A program made the translations under genes and the position numbers. A stretch of 64,000 nucleotides of DNA, from the NCBI GenBank assembly GCA_021030905.1, contig JAGFMI010000027.1:124001-188000 (forward strand), in the 5' to 3' direction. The notes beneath the pieces are model-generated. The model was not told the origin of the DNA, ran no database searches, and saw only the letters and a list, made by a program, of their open reading frames with translations. This DNA comes from Pyrenula massariospora. Its lineage: Eukaryota > Ascomycota > Eurotiomycetes > Pyrenulales > Pyrenulaceae. Below, one piece after another: positions 1 through 10,230 of the stretch (positions are counted from its first letter, which is position 1; each line of letters opens with the position of its first letter).

Positions 1-954
1 TGATCTGGCACATGCACACTTACAAAGTGGAGAAAGCTGCTCGAGACAGATGGGCCTTCGATGTCAAGGATGTAAGAGCGAGCGTTGTCTGGAACAGAAG
101 AAATTTTTCGTCGGGCAGAGCAGTCTGCTTTCCGTAAGGTAGTCATCGTAGAGAATCGTCCTTAAAAATCATGAGATTGTCATTCAGGGCCAAGCTCTTT
201 TACATGTGAATTTGCCGCCTTCATGATCTTGTCCCCACCCAATGTTATTCGAAACGAGCTCGCTTTTGGAGGTGAATCCTAATTCAGATTATGCTCCATA
301 ATCATCGAAGAAATGCAGCCCGAGCGCACACCAGGTTTAGAATATCTTGGTGATGTCTGAAAGCGTATGTCATAAATGTCTCTTATACTGAGCATGAGTC
401 GGAATGCTGGTGTTGATACTGGGCCATGGACCGAATGAAGGTCGATTAGCAATCCATGTCTCAAACGGAGGGAGTCGCGGCGAGGTGAGCGTCCACGGAC
501 GAATCGGGGTAAATCAAGTCAGCGGTTCCGTTTCCGGTCAGATCCTGGCGATTGACTTCTAGTTGGCTTCGGCATGACAGAAATCCGCAACCCATCCCAC
601 GGATGAGCGACCCAGCAAATCCAATGGTCTTATCTTTTCATATCCCACACCCGGGAACACGGGAACCGGCGCTCTTAGTCTGTCAAGTTGGCGCTGCTTC
701 TAATTCGCATTCTATGCTACGACCTACTCCTTCGGTCATTACGTCGTCCATTTGACGCGGCCTATGACAATCTTGTATTCAGACCATCCTTCAACCCTCC
801 CTTTCTTGAATACCATTTCTACTCCTACTGTTCCCATGCTTAGCATCCTAGATTTATCATCTGTGTCTCCTTGAGATGTACCGTTCGCGCCATCTCTCTC
901 CAGATTTACAACAACCTCGGAAGTCGTCGAGTTTTATGCACAGGCGCATCCACC
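1..954. other. gene-free stretch upstream of the MFS gene
   Basis: I see no convincing coding region on either strand; the open frames are short, lack family features and begin at no good start context. The last 150 bases or so are pyrimidine-rich and probably include the promoter and 5' leader of the transporter that starts at 955. The far left could be the end of a gene lying outside the window, but nothing supports this. Confidence 0.5.
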
Positions 955-2741
955 ATGGAGGACTCAACCGTTCGTGCTGCCGGATATGAAGATGAGGGGC
1001 GCGTCGCTCGGGAATTCCCTAACCTGTACAGAAGTAGAGGAAATGCCAGGCCCAGCAGTTCAGACAGTGACGCAAGCAAGCCGCTTCTTGACCGAACGTC
1101 GACATATGGGGAGAGAGATGAAGAACAACGGAGGAATTCTCAAGATCGGCCATGGGAAAGCGGCCAAGAAGGACTTCCATGGACACAGAGAGCCTCTGTA
1201 GGTTGAAGCGTCGATTCTTAGAGGCAATTGGCTAACCTAGCTCTCGTCAGGTTTTCTGGCTCTTACCCGCATTCCTGCCCTTCTGTCTAGCATTCGGTGG
1301 AGTGATGGTACCAAAGATAAACCTCATATTGTCGCTCATTTGCCGCGATTATCTTGCCGAAAAAGCCGTACAAGACCCTACCTTCGATTTCATGCCGGTC
1401 ATATTCGGAGAGAGCAATCCGCAATGCAAAACCCCTGAGGTGTCTTCTTTAACGGCACAATTTCAACTCTACATCAGTCTCATTTCTGGAACCTTTTCCG
1501 CCATAGTAAGCCCCCATCTAGGCGCTCTATCCGACAGAATTGGCCGCAAGAGAGTCATCGCGTACTGCTCTATGGGCTCGTTCATCCTCGAAATCATCAC
1601 CATTATCGTCGGTAATAACCCAGATACCATGTCACCGTATTGGATCCTTCTCGGCTACGTTTTTGACGGTCTCTGTGGCTCATTTACAACCGCCATGGCC
1701 CTGACCTACTCCTATGCCTCAGACTGTACCCCGCCTGCCCGTCGCAATGTCGCATTCGGTCTTTTCCACGGAACGCTCTTTACGGGCATGGCTGTTGGCC
1801 CGGTACTCGCAGGCTATATCATCAAATGGGCAGGTGACATTATGGTCATATTCTACATTGCGCTAGGCTGCCACGCCTTTTTTATTCTTTTCCTATTACT
1901 CTTCATCCCAGAATCGTTGACCAAAGAACGACAACGTATCGCGCGCGTCAAATACAACGACGAGATGAAATCCGTCGAATACTCCACCGTCTCTTCCCGC
2001 CTCCGAAACTACAACTTTTTCTCCCCACTTTCGATCCTCTGGCCGACGGGCCCCGGCTCGAGTTCCTCCCTCCGCAAGAATCTCTTGCTTATCGCCGCGA
2101 TTGACACCGCCATGTTCGGTGTCGCAATGGGCACGATGAATGTCATCATCATTTACGCTGAGTACATGTTCGACTGGGACACTCTTGAGTCTAGCAAATT
2201 TATGTCTATCGTCCACACCTCTCGTGTCTCGACACTCTTCCTGATCCTCCCCGTTATCAGTCGCGTCGTCCGTGGTCCATCGAGCAGCAACGCCGGTAGC
2301 CATAAAGGTGCTGACATGCTTGACGTTGTACTCATTCGGATAGCCATCCTCTTCGACCTGTCCGGCTACATCGGCTACTCCATCGTCCGCACTGGGCCTC
2401 TGATGATCCTCTCTGGTGTCATTGCCGCGATCGGCGGCATGGGTTCACCAACCCTCCAATCCGCTCTTACAAAGCACATTCCTCCTGATCGGACGGGGCA
2501 ACTGCTCGGCGCGACGGGCCTGTTGCATGCGCTAGCCAGAGTCGTGGCTCCAACAGTCTTCAACCTGATCTTCAGCAAGACGGTGGGCAAGTTCGACCAG
2601 GCAGTATTTGTGTGTCTGGCGAGTGTCTTTGTGCTGGCTGAGATATTTAGCTGGTTTTTGAAGCCGGGCGTCTACTTGGATCAATATAGTTCGCGGGGGC
2701 TCGATGACGATGATGTTACGAATGACGATATTGTTGCTTGA
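955..2741 (+). CDS. MFS transporter (12-helix, SLC46/TetA-like)
   Basis: A 577-residue membrane transporter in two exons, 955-1197 and 1251-2741. The 53-base intron has a GTAGGT donor, a GCTAACC branch site and a TCAG acceptor, and both exons meet in phase 0. The ATG at 955 has a CACC context. Residues 1-81 are a hydrophilic serine- and charge-rich tail. The first helix follows directly at the exon junction (VFWLLPAFLPF). The MFS signature loop between helices 2 and 3 is GALSDRIGRKR at about residues 172-182. A hydrophilic middle loop near residue 330 separates the two six-helix halves. The acidic C-terminus contains a run of aspartates. The arrangement resembles proton-coupled carriers of the SLC46/tetracycline-efflux type, but the substrate cannot be read from sequence. 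The member is full length and looks intact. It converges on the secreted-protein gene downstream. Confidence 0.9.
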
Positions 2742-3310
2742 GACTTTGGGCTGGTTTTCTTACCTGCATCCGTGTATGGGCTGGTACTGTAATGGTTCTG
2801 ACGAGTTTTGTATTTGGTCAAGGCTTTGCATAGATCTGAATACAGGGCTTCCGAAGGAATAAGATTGGCTGCGGGCGAACTGGAGCTCTTCGGCTGTACA
2901 AATCGACATGCATGCGGCTCACATGCAGTGTACATGAATTCAGAACTGTACAGACCTGCATAGCGTTCATACTTCATGCACACAGTTAGGCTTCAACAGC
3001 CGCAAAAATGAAAAACGCCTTCCCATGCGTTCTTAGCCCTCACGTCTCTGTACAGTAGGCTTTGATTCGATAATTTTGTCATTTGCTATTTTTCAAATCT
3101 GTTGTCGGGCACAATTGCTCCTCCTTTGAAAGGAGACGGGAAAGCATGGATCCAATCAACGAAGTCCACGGCCGCGCAATTGAAGCCATCTCAGAAAGAT
3201 ACCACCACTCAACTTCGCAAATATGCGGATTCTGTCCAGTCAAACATCTCCCACGTCAGAACCTGACTCTCCTTCTGCTGTCAATCAGGAGTACTCCCTT
3301 GCGGTCCCTG
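2742..3310. other. intergenic between convergent genes
   Basis: About 570 bases separate the ends of the transporter and the minus-strand secreted protein. They probably hold the two 3' untranslated regions. No RNA gene or open frame of interest was seen. Confidence 0.6.
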
Positions 3311-4267
3311 TCAAATGTGCGGCAAGTTGTCGCTGCCAATATACCTCGCCTTTCCAAAGCTATTGATCTCCGTGTACGGAGGCTTCCGGGTCATACAGCA
3401 GCATTGGTCATTGCACTTCTGGCTTTGATCTCCTGTATACGTCAGTCCACCTCCTTCGTCACATCCATACCCATAGGTCTTATAGCAGGTGCTGTCTGCC
3501 CAGCCGGTGAAGCACAACAGACCGTAATCCTTTGAGGGATCCCGAGCCTTCAACGGAGGATATTTGTAATGAGCAGGTGCGGGTTGTGCTTTAGCGTGGA
3601 TTTGAGAATATGGTGGGCGTTGAAGCTGACAGTTGCAGTCATTGTCGCATCGGTCATCCTGAGCGAAGACGTAGTACAATATGCCTTTTGGCGGACCGCA
3701 TATGTAGCCATAATCTTTGTGGCAAGTGTATGAACTAGGGTTCAAAGATTCTAAATCATAAACACCGTCCAAGTCGTCGCGAGCAGCCATCGGCGGGTCC
3801 ATTGTAGACAATTGACGTTTATGGCCAGGGTCTGATAGGATAAGATCTCTCGGCACTTTCTCATCAGTGTTCACCACAGAGGTATCACGCTTAGGAGGTG
3901 GTAGCATAGCATTCGGCGCCTTCTTTGGTTTGTTATGCTTGACGTTGTAAGGAGGTCCGGTTTGCATGCAGCTACAACCGTCATCGCAGAAAGACACCTC
4001 CTTGCCAGCGTAGAGCATGTCGCCGCTTTTCGCGTCACAGAAATAGCCGTAGTCCTTGTAGCAGTGCGACCCACCAATGTCAGTATCGCAGATGATTGCC
4101 CACTTTGGTTTAGATTTCCGTGAAGCGACGCCATTGTCGGCTACAAATGCAAAGCTGGTGAGTCCTGCTGTGGAGAGAAACGGCAGTCATGTGAAGATGA
4201 ACTCACCAGTCGGTGCTGCAATGGAGAAAGCAGCTAGAACTGCAAAGAGGGTGAACTGTAGCTTCAT
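3311..4267 (-). CDS. secreted protein with three tandem cysteine modules
   Basis: A predicted 305-residue secreted protein in two exons, 4267-4207 and 4167-3311. The start MKLQFTLFAVLAAFSIA is a typical signal peptide. The intron is only 39 bases, and its acceptor is a tandem CAGCAG, so use of the second site (42-base intron) would drop one alanine. After the signal peptide the same module occurs three times: C-[YH]-K-x-Y-G-Y-x-C, then 12-17 residues, then C-[DN]-[DN]-x-C-x-C, ending a few residues later in PPY. Copies lie near residues 40-90, 155-205 and 240-290. The first and third also have an extra upstream cysteine. The spacers are proline- and lysine-rich and contain KR pairs that could be Kex2 sites. 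I do not recognise the family. A secreted effector or cell-wall/adhesion role is inference from signal peptide, cysteines and setting. It is divergent from the pseudogene on its upstream side. Confidence 0.75.
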
Positions 4268-5049
4268 GATGAAAGCCGGCAGCATGGAGGGAATTTAGCT
4301 TGCTGTTTGAAGTTGCTGAAAGAGATACCGGGGTAGCGAGTGCGTTGGCCGAAAAGAAGGGGTAGAAGAGAAGTCGAGCAAAGGGAAGGATTCCAAATGA
4401 AGAAGATTGCCCATGAAGACATATCCTGAGCTACGACAGTATCATCGCACCTTCCGGTTGTCAGCATGACCTTACCGTGTCGCCGCTTCCAAATTGGTCG
4501 ACACTCCAAAAAGGGGAACGTAGGGAAGGAAGGAAGGAAGGAAGGATACGACGCGAGGAAGGCAACCACAGGAAGCGAAGACAGAGATGCCTTCCACATC
4601 TATACCTCCTATGTCCAGCATTCATCTTACATGGAGGAGGAGTTTGGCCGCTTGCACCGATTGAGGCTACCTAGGTATGTCGGGGAGCTCCATACCTTAG
4701 GCACTGCTATTCGCCTACCTACCTAGTCCCCTTTGTCGACAGATATAAGATGTTGATTCTAAGGGCTGATTCGATTATCAGCTTAGAAAATAATGCTCGT
4801 AAAGTCTTGTTTCATGAAAAGCAGTGTCAGAACGAACACTTCGCGGTTTGATTCGGCTCTATCCCCAATTTGGTCGCACGGAGATAATTGGTCCAAGCTC
4901 GAGCTCAAGCTCCAAGTGCCGCTAAGCCGAGGAGCAGACGTTCAGCCGGCTTGATACGTGCGAAGAAGCTGAACATGTTTGCTTCGCAGTAGCATCAAAT
5001 TTACACTCCTCATTTACAATTGACCTTTGAGAGCCTCTGCTTCAGAATC
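4268..5049. promoter_or_regulatory. divergent intergenic with a GGAA microsatellite
   Basis: This 780-base stretch separates the starts of the three-module secreted protein (minus) and the pseudogene (plus), so it should carry both promoters. It includes a short GGAA microsatellite at 4524-4546 (about five and a half units). No clear TATA box or known operator was identified. Confidence 0.5.
4524..4546. repeat. (GGAA)n microsatellite
   Basis: Five full GGAA units plus a partial one, uninterrupted, in the promoter region of the three-module secreted protein. Confidence 0.85.
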
Positions 5050-6242
5050 ATGTCTGCACTTCCCGCTCGTACTCCGGGGCGTGTCACTATCCAAATCATC
5101 CAAAAGCTTACTTTGGCTGGTACCACCTTCACAACCGTCGCCAACGCCTATTTCTTACAGCAAGCATACGTTTCAACCAAGAAGAAGAATCTAGAGAGGT
5201 TATTTGACAAAACGCAGTCCTTCCATACCTCGCGAGACCTCAACGGAAGCTCGAATACCCACGACGTATTCCAAGCAGAACTACCCATTGAAGATCAAAG
5301 CCCCCGCTCGACGGGAAAGACGAGCCAGAAGGGTGCTACACGGTATAGCTTAGATGCTTTAGGCTTTGGGCAAATACTCCGGAAAGGACCTGCTCGAGAT
5401 ACAGAACGTGTAGCAGCACGAAAAATAATGGAATCAACATTGAGACCGTTCAAGGAATCAAATCATGCTGTCTACAGCAAGCCTACCAGAACATTCTCCG
5501 TGGACAGAAAGATCGACTTCTTCACCATGCCCCGAGACGTACGTAATATGACACAAGCGGGAACACTACCTCTCAATCCTCCCCAAAAGGGTCAGAGGGA
5601 CACAAAAGATTCTTCGCCGAATAGTAGGCTCGACTTAGCCGATTGTGTTGATCAATGGCTCAAAAATGCGCCTGAAAAAGGGAACGCAGGTTGAAGAGAA
5701 TTGCCGTGGGACAACTCAATCCAGAAAGCGAACATTCAAAACGATGCAATCAATTGGCTATAACCTCATGATCCTAACCCCGATCTCAGCGACCACGTGG
5801 TCGGAAGCGTTTCAAATCTCGTTATTGCGTGCACAATTTCACGACGGGGTTGCATTCAATTACCGGGCGAGATACTTCCGGATCACACTGAGGTCGCCGG
5901 TCGCGACATCTTGATCTTTTCGAGGAAACTAATATTAACAACCCGTTAGCCAAGTACCCTTACAGCCTCCAAAGAACTTGGTTTCTTGACAAGCATTTCG
6001 CAGACATCTGGCTCCAGAGGTGCGAAGCTGGTGTCCGTTGTCCCGTGCTTGTCGAGAGCGACGGATGTGCCGGTGATGGGAAAATGATGTTAAACCTGTT
6101 GGAATTTGACAAGTCTCGAGGCAGTGATAGCCGCCACTTATGTGACCTTGTCCTCAAGATTGGGGTCGAGCGGTTCTTTGGGGATGCTGGCGATGGAGTT
6201 ACAAAATATCCGACGTCACGTGGCAGTAACATCGCTATCTAG
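5050..6242 (+). pseudogene. probable decayed gene of an unrecognised host protein
   Basis: The frame from the ATG at 5050 codes 214 residues up to TGA at 5692-5694 (start MSALPARTPGR, basic and possibly mitochondrial, then a polar body). The same frame stays protein-like past that stop (RELPWDNSIQKANIQ), meets TAA at 5761-5763, and continues (HDPNPDLSDHVVGSV, then GEILPDHTEVAGRD) to about 5900. Coding character then passes to another frame (LAKYPYSLQRTWFLDKHF, then CPVLVESDGCAGDGKMMLNL) until 6242. Two nonsense changes plus one frameshift in a once longer protein explain this best. Both stops could arise by C-to-T transition from CGA and CAA. An alternative is a short functional 214-residue protein, or unusual splicing: an intron from the weak donor at 5686 would remove both stops but leaves a less natural frame. 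I do not recognise the family. Confidence 0.5.
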
Positions 6243-6345
6243 TTTCAGAATTTACGGAGCGAATCTATTCCTAGGTGCAAAATCATCCGACGGTAGGGGT
6301 TTTGACGCCATTTTCGGAGAGATTGCACTGCTATCAGGCTTATGA

Positions 6346-6970
6346 CCGTCAGCCAAGTCTGTAGAGATGGCATCGAAGCCTACTGAGTATTATTTGAGAG
6401 TTTCGAGAATTGCATCTTCGAGACCTCGAAGCTATGGCTGTGAAGACCGACATCCAGCCCCAGAATAGTTTCCCCGGTGCTCCTTGGCTATATCCTCTTT
6501 TATTGCAAGCTCAATAACTCTCACAGGCCATGAATACGAGACGTGGGCTACATGGTTGTGGGGAGTGGCTTTGCATGCTTGCCGAACCCGGAGATATAAG
6601 TATTCCACGTGCAAAGGTTTCCAGGTCGCGTCCATCCTATGTTTACTCATTACTGCATGGCGCAATGCTTCAGGGTACCAAGTGGGCCCCCCGATCCCGA
6701 AGACCGAGCTTGAAATAGAATTGCGGTCAGGTCCGAGGGCTGAGGAGAAAATACTCATGAAAATGGAGGTCGACTGGTTCACCATGAAAGAGGAGGAATT
6801 AGTAGCTTGACCTTAGCAAAAATATGGAGCCGCTCCAGTCTCAAGTACCTATATAGAGGCCCTTCGACTCCCCAGGATAGAATGCTGTAGATAGATAGCA
6901 TTCGCGAGCCCTACATTTACCAAGCACTGTATCTGCATCTGCTCCTGCATAATCTGGAATATCCTTCAAC
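6346..6970. other. intergenic with opposed open frames; promoter of the small secreted gene
   Basis: Two overlapping open frames lie here: about 108 codons on plus (6484-6810, ending in an acidic, lysine-rich tail with WFTMKEEELVA) and about 117 codons on minus (6432-6785). Neither has a recognised domain and at most one can be real. The right end holds the promoter of the gene at 6971, with a TATATAG box at 6850-6856. Confidence 0.4.
6850..6856 (+). promoter_or_regulatory. TATA box of the small secreted protein gene
   Basis: The sequence TATATAG lies 115 bases before the ATG at 6971. That spacing allows a leader of about 80 bases, which fits a strongly regulated small secreted protein gene. 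Confidence 0.5.
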
Positions 6971-7265
6971 ATGCGCCTCGAGTTCACGGCTCTACTGTGT
7001 CTCGCTGCATCAGCGTTCGCGACTGTGCCATGTGGTTGCGGGCCCGAGTACATCGGCAATTCGTACGGTTGTGGCAGCCCCCACCCCAATCAAAACTACT
7101 GTCAACTCCAAGGGGTTGACGGTGATTATCCGGTATATCATTGTTTCTTCGCCTAAAGTGAGATTTCGAGAGCTGACGATCGTACAGAGGTGTTTGCAAT
7201 TTTCCAGTGGTGGTCTTACTTCAGCGAAGTGCTGTACTGCCTGCTCTGCTACGTGTCCGTGCTAA
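6971..7265 (+). CDS. small secreted protein with ten cysteines
   Basis: A 79-residue predicted secreted protein in two exons, 6971-7132 and 7188-7265, joined in phase 0 across a 55-base intron (GTATAT donor, GCTGAC branch site, ACAG acceptor). Without splicing the frame stops at 7156, so the second exon is easily missed. The signal peptide MRLEFTALLCLAASAFA is followed by a mature part of about 61 residues with ten cysteines. They begin in PCGCG, include a KCC pair and close the protein as TCPC. There is no other recognisable domain. Size, signal peptide and cysteine content are those of fungal apoplastic effectors or small antimicrobial proteins; that role is inference. A TATA box lies upstream. 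The splice is supported because the second exon alone supplies six of the ten cysteines and a stop soon after. Confidence 0.8.
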
Positions 7266-8711
7266 GCCTTTCGGCTGCTGGAGACATGGTATGAGGAGGA
7301 ATTTCTTGGGAAAAGGAAAGGGAAATACTGTTAGAAGAAAGGACTTGATGGAGGGGAAATTTTTGCCAGAAATCAATGTGTGGCTGGTGGAATGAGGCGA
7401 TCATACGAGGGCAAGGCAACAGGAGAATACAGCATCCATTACTCTCACAATCATTTTCTTATTGGAGGTACACATTAATGCCATACTGGAATAGGCAATA
7501 GTTCTCATTATAAGTCTGGGCTATCATTCTGTTTGCGATTCTATCATGCATCTAAGTTCCAAATACTTTAGTTAACGAGGTACATTGCTCGAATACTTTG
7601 CTCTAGTTTTTAGTCGAATGTTTCTATTCGAATTAGTTGACTAACGTTTTCGAAGCTAGATCAAGTTCAATTTAAGGTTTAGAATATGCACCGGCGTAAC
7701 AGAGTCTGTAACACTAGGTGTCAGCGCCAGCGAGCAGCTACAGAACCACGAAATACTGACACTGAAAGATTTGCTAAACGAGCGCTTGATTCTTATGAAG
7801 GTGCCTCTGTCACGCTATCACACGGTTTTACTAAACTCACATGGGCTTGTTGTGAAACCGCAACAACGTTGAACGCGAAACCAAGAACTAGAAACCGTCG
7901 ATTCCGTCTGTGCAACGGTCCCGAATTAAACAACCGATTTTAGGGCTATAGGGCTATCTGAATAGCAGTGAGTACTTGCATGGACACCGTGGAGCGGTTG
8001 GGATCATGTAAGCTCTCCAAGATCTAGATATGCTGATCCGCTAAGGTCCGAGATCTAGACTTTCTCGCTCGCTAAGGAATGAGGCCACATTGCGGTTGCG
8101 TCTTCGATATCTCATGACAATAACTTGCAAATATAGAAGTAAGATATCACGCCTGAGGGTTGACGGTCGCTACCACTTTCATGTGACGTGATTCATCTTT
8201 CTTAAGGGTGTTTGCAAAAGCTTGAGCTCCCTAATGGACTGTTGGAAGGGAATGGTCTCGGTGTTGGTGCCCAGATCCTGAGGCTCCGGGGTCCATTTTT
8301 GATTTGTTTTTTGGTATAACATCAAAGGAGCGCTTACGTGGCAACCACAACAAGCTCCCCCTGCCGCCTCGGTGGGTTGTCTTTGGTCTCTTCGGCCGAA
8401 ATCTGCTGCAGGACATTAGTACCCTGCTTGGGGCCAAAAATGCGTCCAAGAGTAGGACCGGAACCCCGCGAAGAAGCTTGACATTCCAAGTCATCATTTC
8501 CCTTGAAACTTTCCTCACAGGTATCTATCACTATCCTCAACATTGTCTTTGTAACCTCATTGATTGCTGTTGAACTGTTTCTGTCTACACCTCCTACTTC
8601 TTTGACCCACCCGCCAGACGCGCTTAAGGTCACACCCTCGAGCTGCAGTTCATTGTGATACTGCCGATATTCCATAACCAAACACAACGTGCCATTCCCT
8701 TGTTTGCTCGC
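7266..8711. other. AT-rich gene-poor stretch
   Basis: No gene can be supported. Bases 7400-7680 are clearly AT-rich. An open frame of 85 codons at 7686-7943 (plus) is basic and has no recognised features. A longer open frame on minus (8334-8825) overlaps the start of the next gene and is discussed as a finding. Upstream exons of the TPR gene could be hidden near 8300-8650. Confidence 0.45.
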
Positions 8712-10230
8712 ATGCCAACTAGCCGAGACCTCAATGTTTTGCTGACATCTCCTCGAAGCCCGCGAGGCGATTGGATCACCTGCGAACACTTCTTCCGTCA
8801 CCGATGGCAAGATAGAAAAGTGCACTATGGCACTCGAGATTCGAGAACACTGCTGAGCTTAGGCAACATGGCAGTCGCTTTGTTGCATCTCGGTCGCTTT
8901 TCAGAAGTCAATCGGCTTATGTGGGATGCTCTTGACGATCCGGAAACTTCTTCGATACTACCGCAATCAGAGTCCCGCTGCTTGAGGTCGATACTAGCTG
9001 CTTCAATGTACTTGAATGGAAATACTAGCAAGGCCGAAGAGCTATGGACTGAGCTGCAAAAGAAGTCCTATCTAGGTCGGCGTACCTCAAATGAATACTC
9101 AAATCAATACTTACGGTCGCTATCTCACCTAATAAATAGCGGAGAAAATGTCTTCACCGTTCTTTCAGACCCTACTAATAGTGGAACGGAGCTAATAATA
9201 CCGCAAGACAACAATCGGACCGAAATTCCGCCTCAGATCGAGCTACCCATTAATTCAAATGCTAATTTACTAGATGAGATCAATCTCAGCCTGAAAAGCC
9301 AGCAGCTAGGCCATCTAGGTGATGAAGAAGTGCCTGACGCACATATGACCGTCATTAATACTGGTTTCCTTGCCCTGGAAGGCGAAGAGGCTGCACCCGA
9401 AGTTCAATTGGCACCACAGGTGCTCAACTCTAGTCCAACACAGTCCTCTTTCACAGAAGGAATGGAATCCATCCAGTCCCACTATGACGGAGAGCAAACC
9501 CTTACTTCTCCAGCGGATACATATGCGTATCTTCATCCACCAACGGCCACGTTGGTATCTTTAGGGGTGACAGACCAGAATCTGGGCTACAGAGGTTCGG
9601 TTCGCACAGAAAGAAGCGCCGTATGTTTTCCCACAGGCTTTCGTCTGACCTGTTACTCACTCCCATTCTCAGATTATCCAGCGCACGCGTCTCCTTCCCA
9701 TGTCGGTACAAATTAGGGGCCAGTCCACGTTTCTGGCCATTGACGCCTACCTTGATACTGGCAGCTGCTCGGACTGCATCTCAGAGGATTTCTGCAACGA
9801 CATCCTCGAGCTCGAAGTCCACCCTGTACCACCTGACTCCTCATCACCGGAGACTATCAATGGGCATACAATAGAAGTAGTCGGCATTGCGAAACCAATG
9901 CTTACGTGGATGGACAGCCAGACCGGGAGGCAGTGGATCAAACCACCTTGTCTTGTCATCCGCGACATGGACCGCAACACAATCGTCCTTGGAAACAACA
10001 CCATCCACAAGAAAGATCTGATCAAGGAATCGCGAACTATAGCGACGCTCCTCCAGAAGAAATCCAAGCAGAAGAGACGAGAGGACCTTGAGGCCACGAG
10101 GAGGGCGATGGAAGCTGCGAAGAAGGAGGAGGAGAGGAGGCAAGCCCAACGCAAAAGAGACAGAGAAGAAGCAAGAGCGGCGGAAAGGACGGGCGGGTCA
10201 CAGAGAGACGGGCGCTCCGAGTCCGGATAG
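8712..10230 (+). CDS. TPR-like protein with C-terminal retropepsin-like DTG domain
   Basis: Predicted 488 residues in two exons, 8712-9620 and 9673-10230, joined in phase 0 across a 52-base intron (GTATGT donor, CTGAC branch, TCAG acceptor). The ATG at 8712 is a guess; more N-terminal exons may exist. Residues about 35-120 read like kinesin-light-chain-type TPR helices (YGTRDSRTLLSLGNMAVALL, then GNTSKAEELWTEL). A polar linker follows. Residues about 320-430 look like a single-domain aspartic protease of the retropepsin fold: AYLDTGSCSDCIS with Asp331 as catalytic candidate, an INGHTIEVVG strand pair, and VLGNNTI in the place of the usual hydrophobic-LG motif. The last 60 residues are a highly charged Lys/Arg/Glu helix, possibly a coiled coil. 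Such proteases work as dimers. The reading frame is whole, so this looks like a host gene, not a mobile element. Target and function are unknown. Confidence 0.65.
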
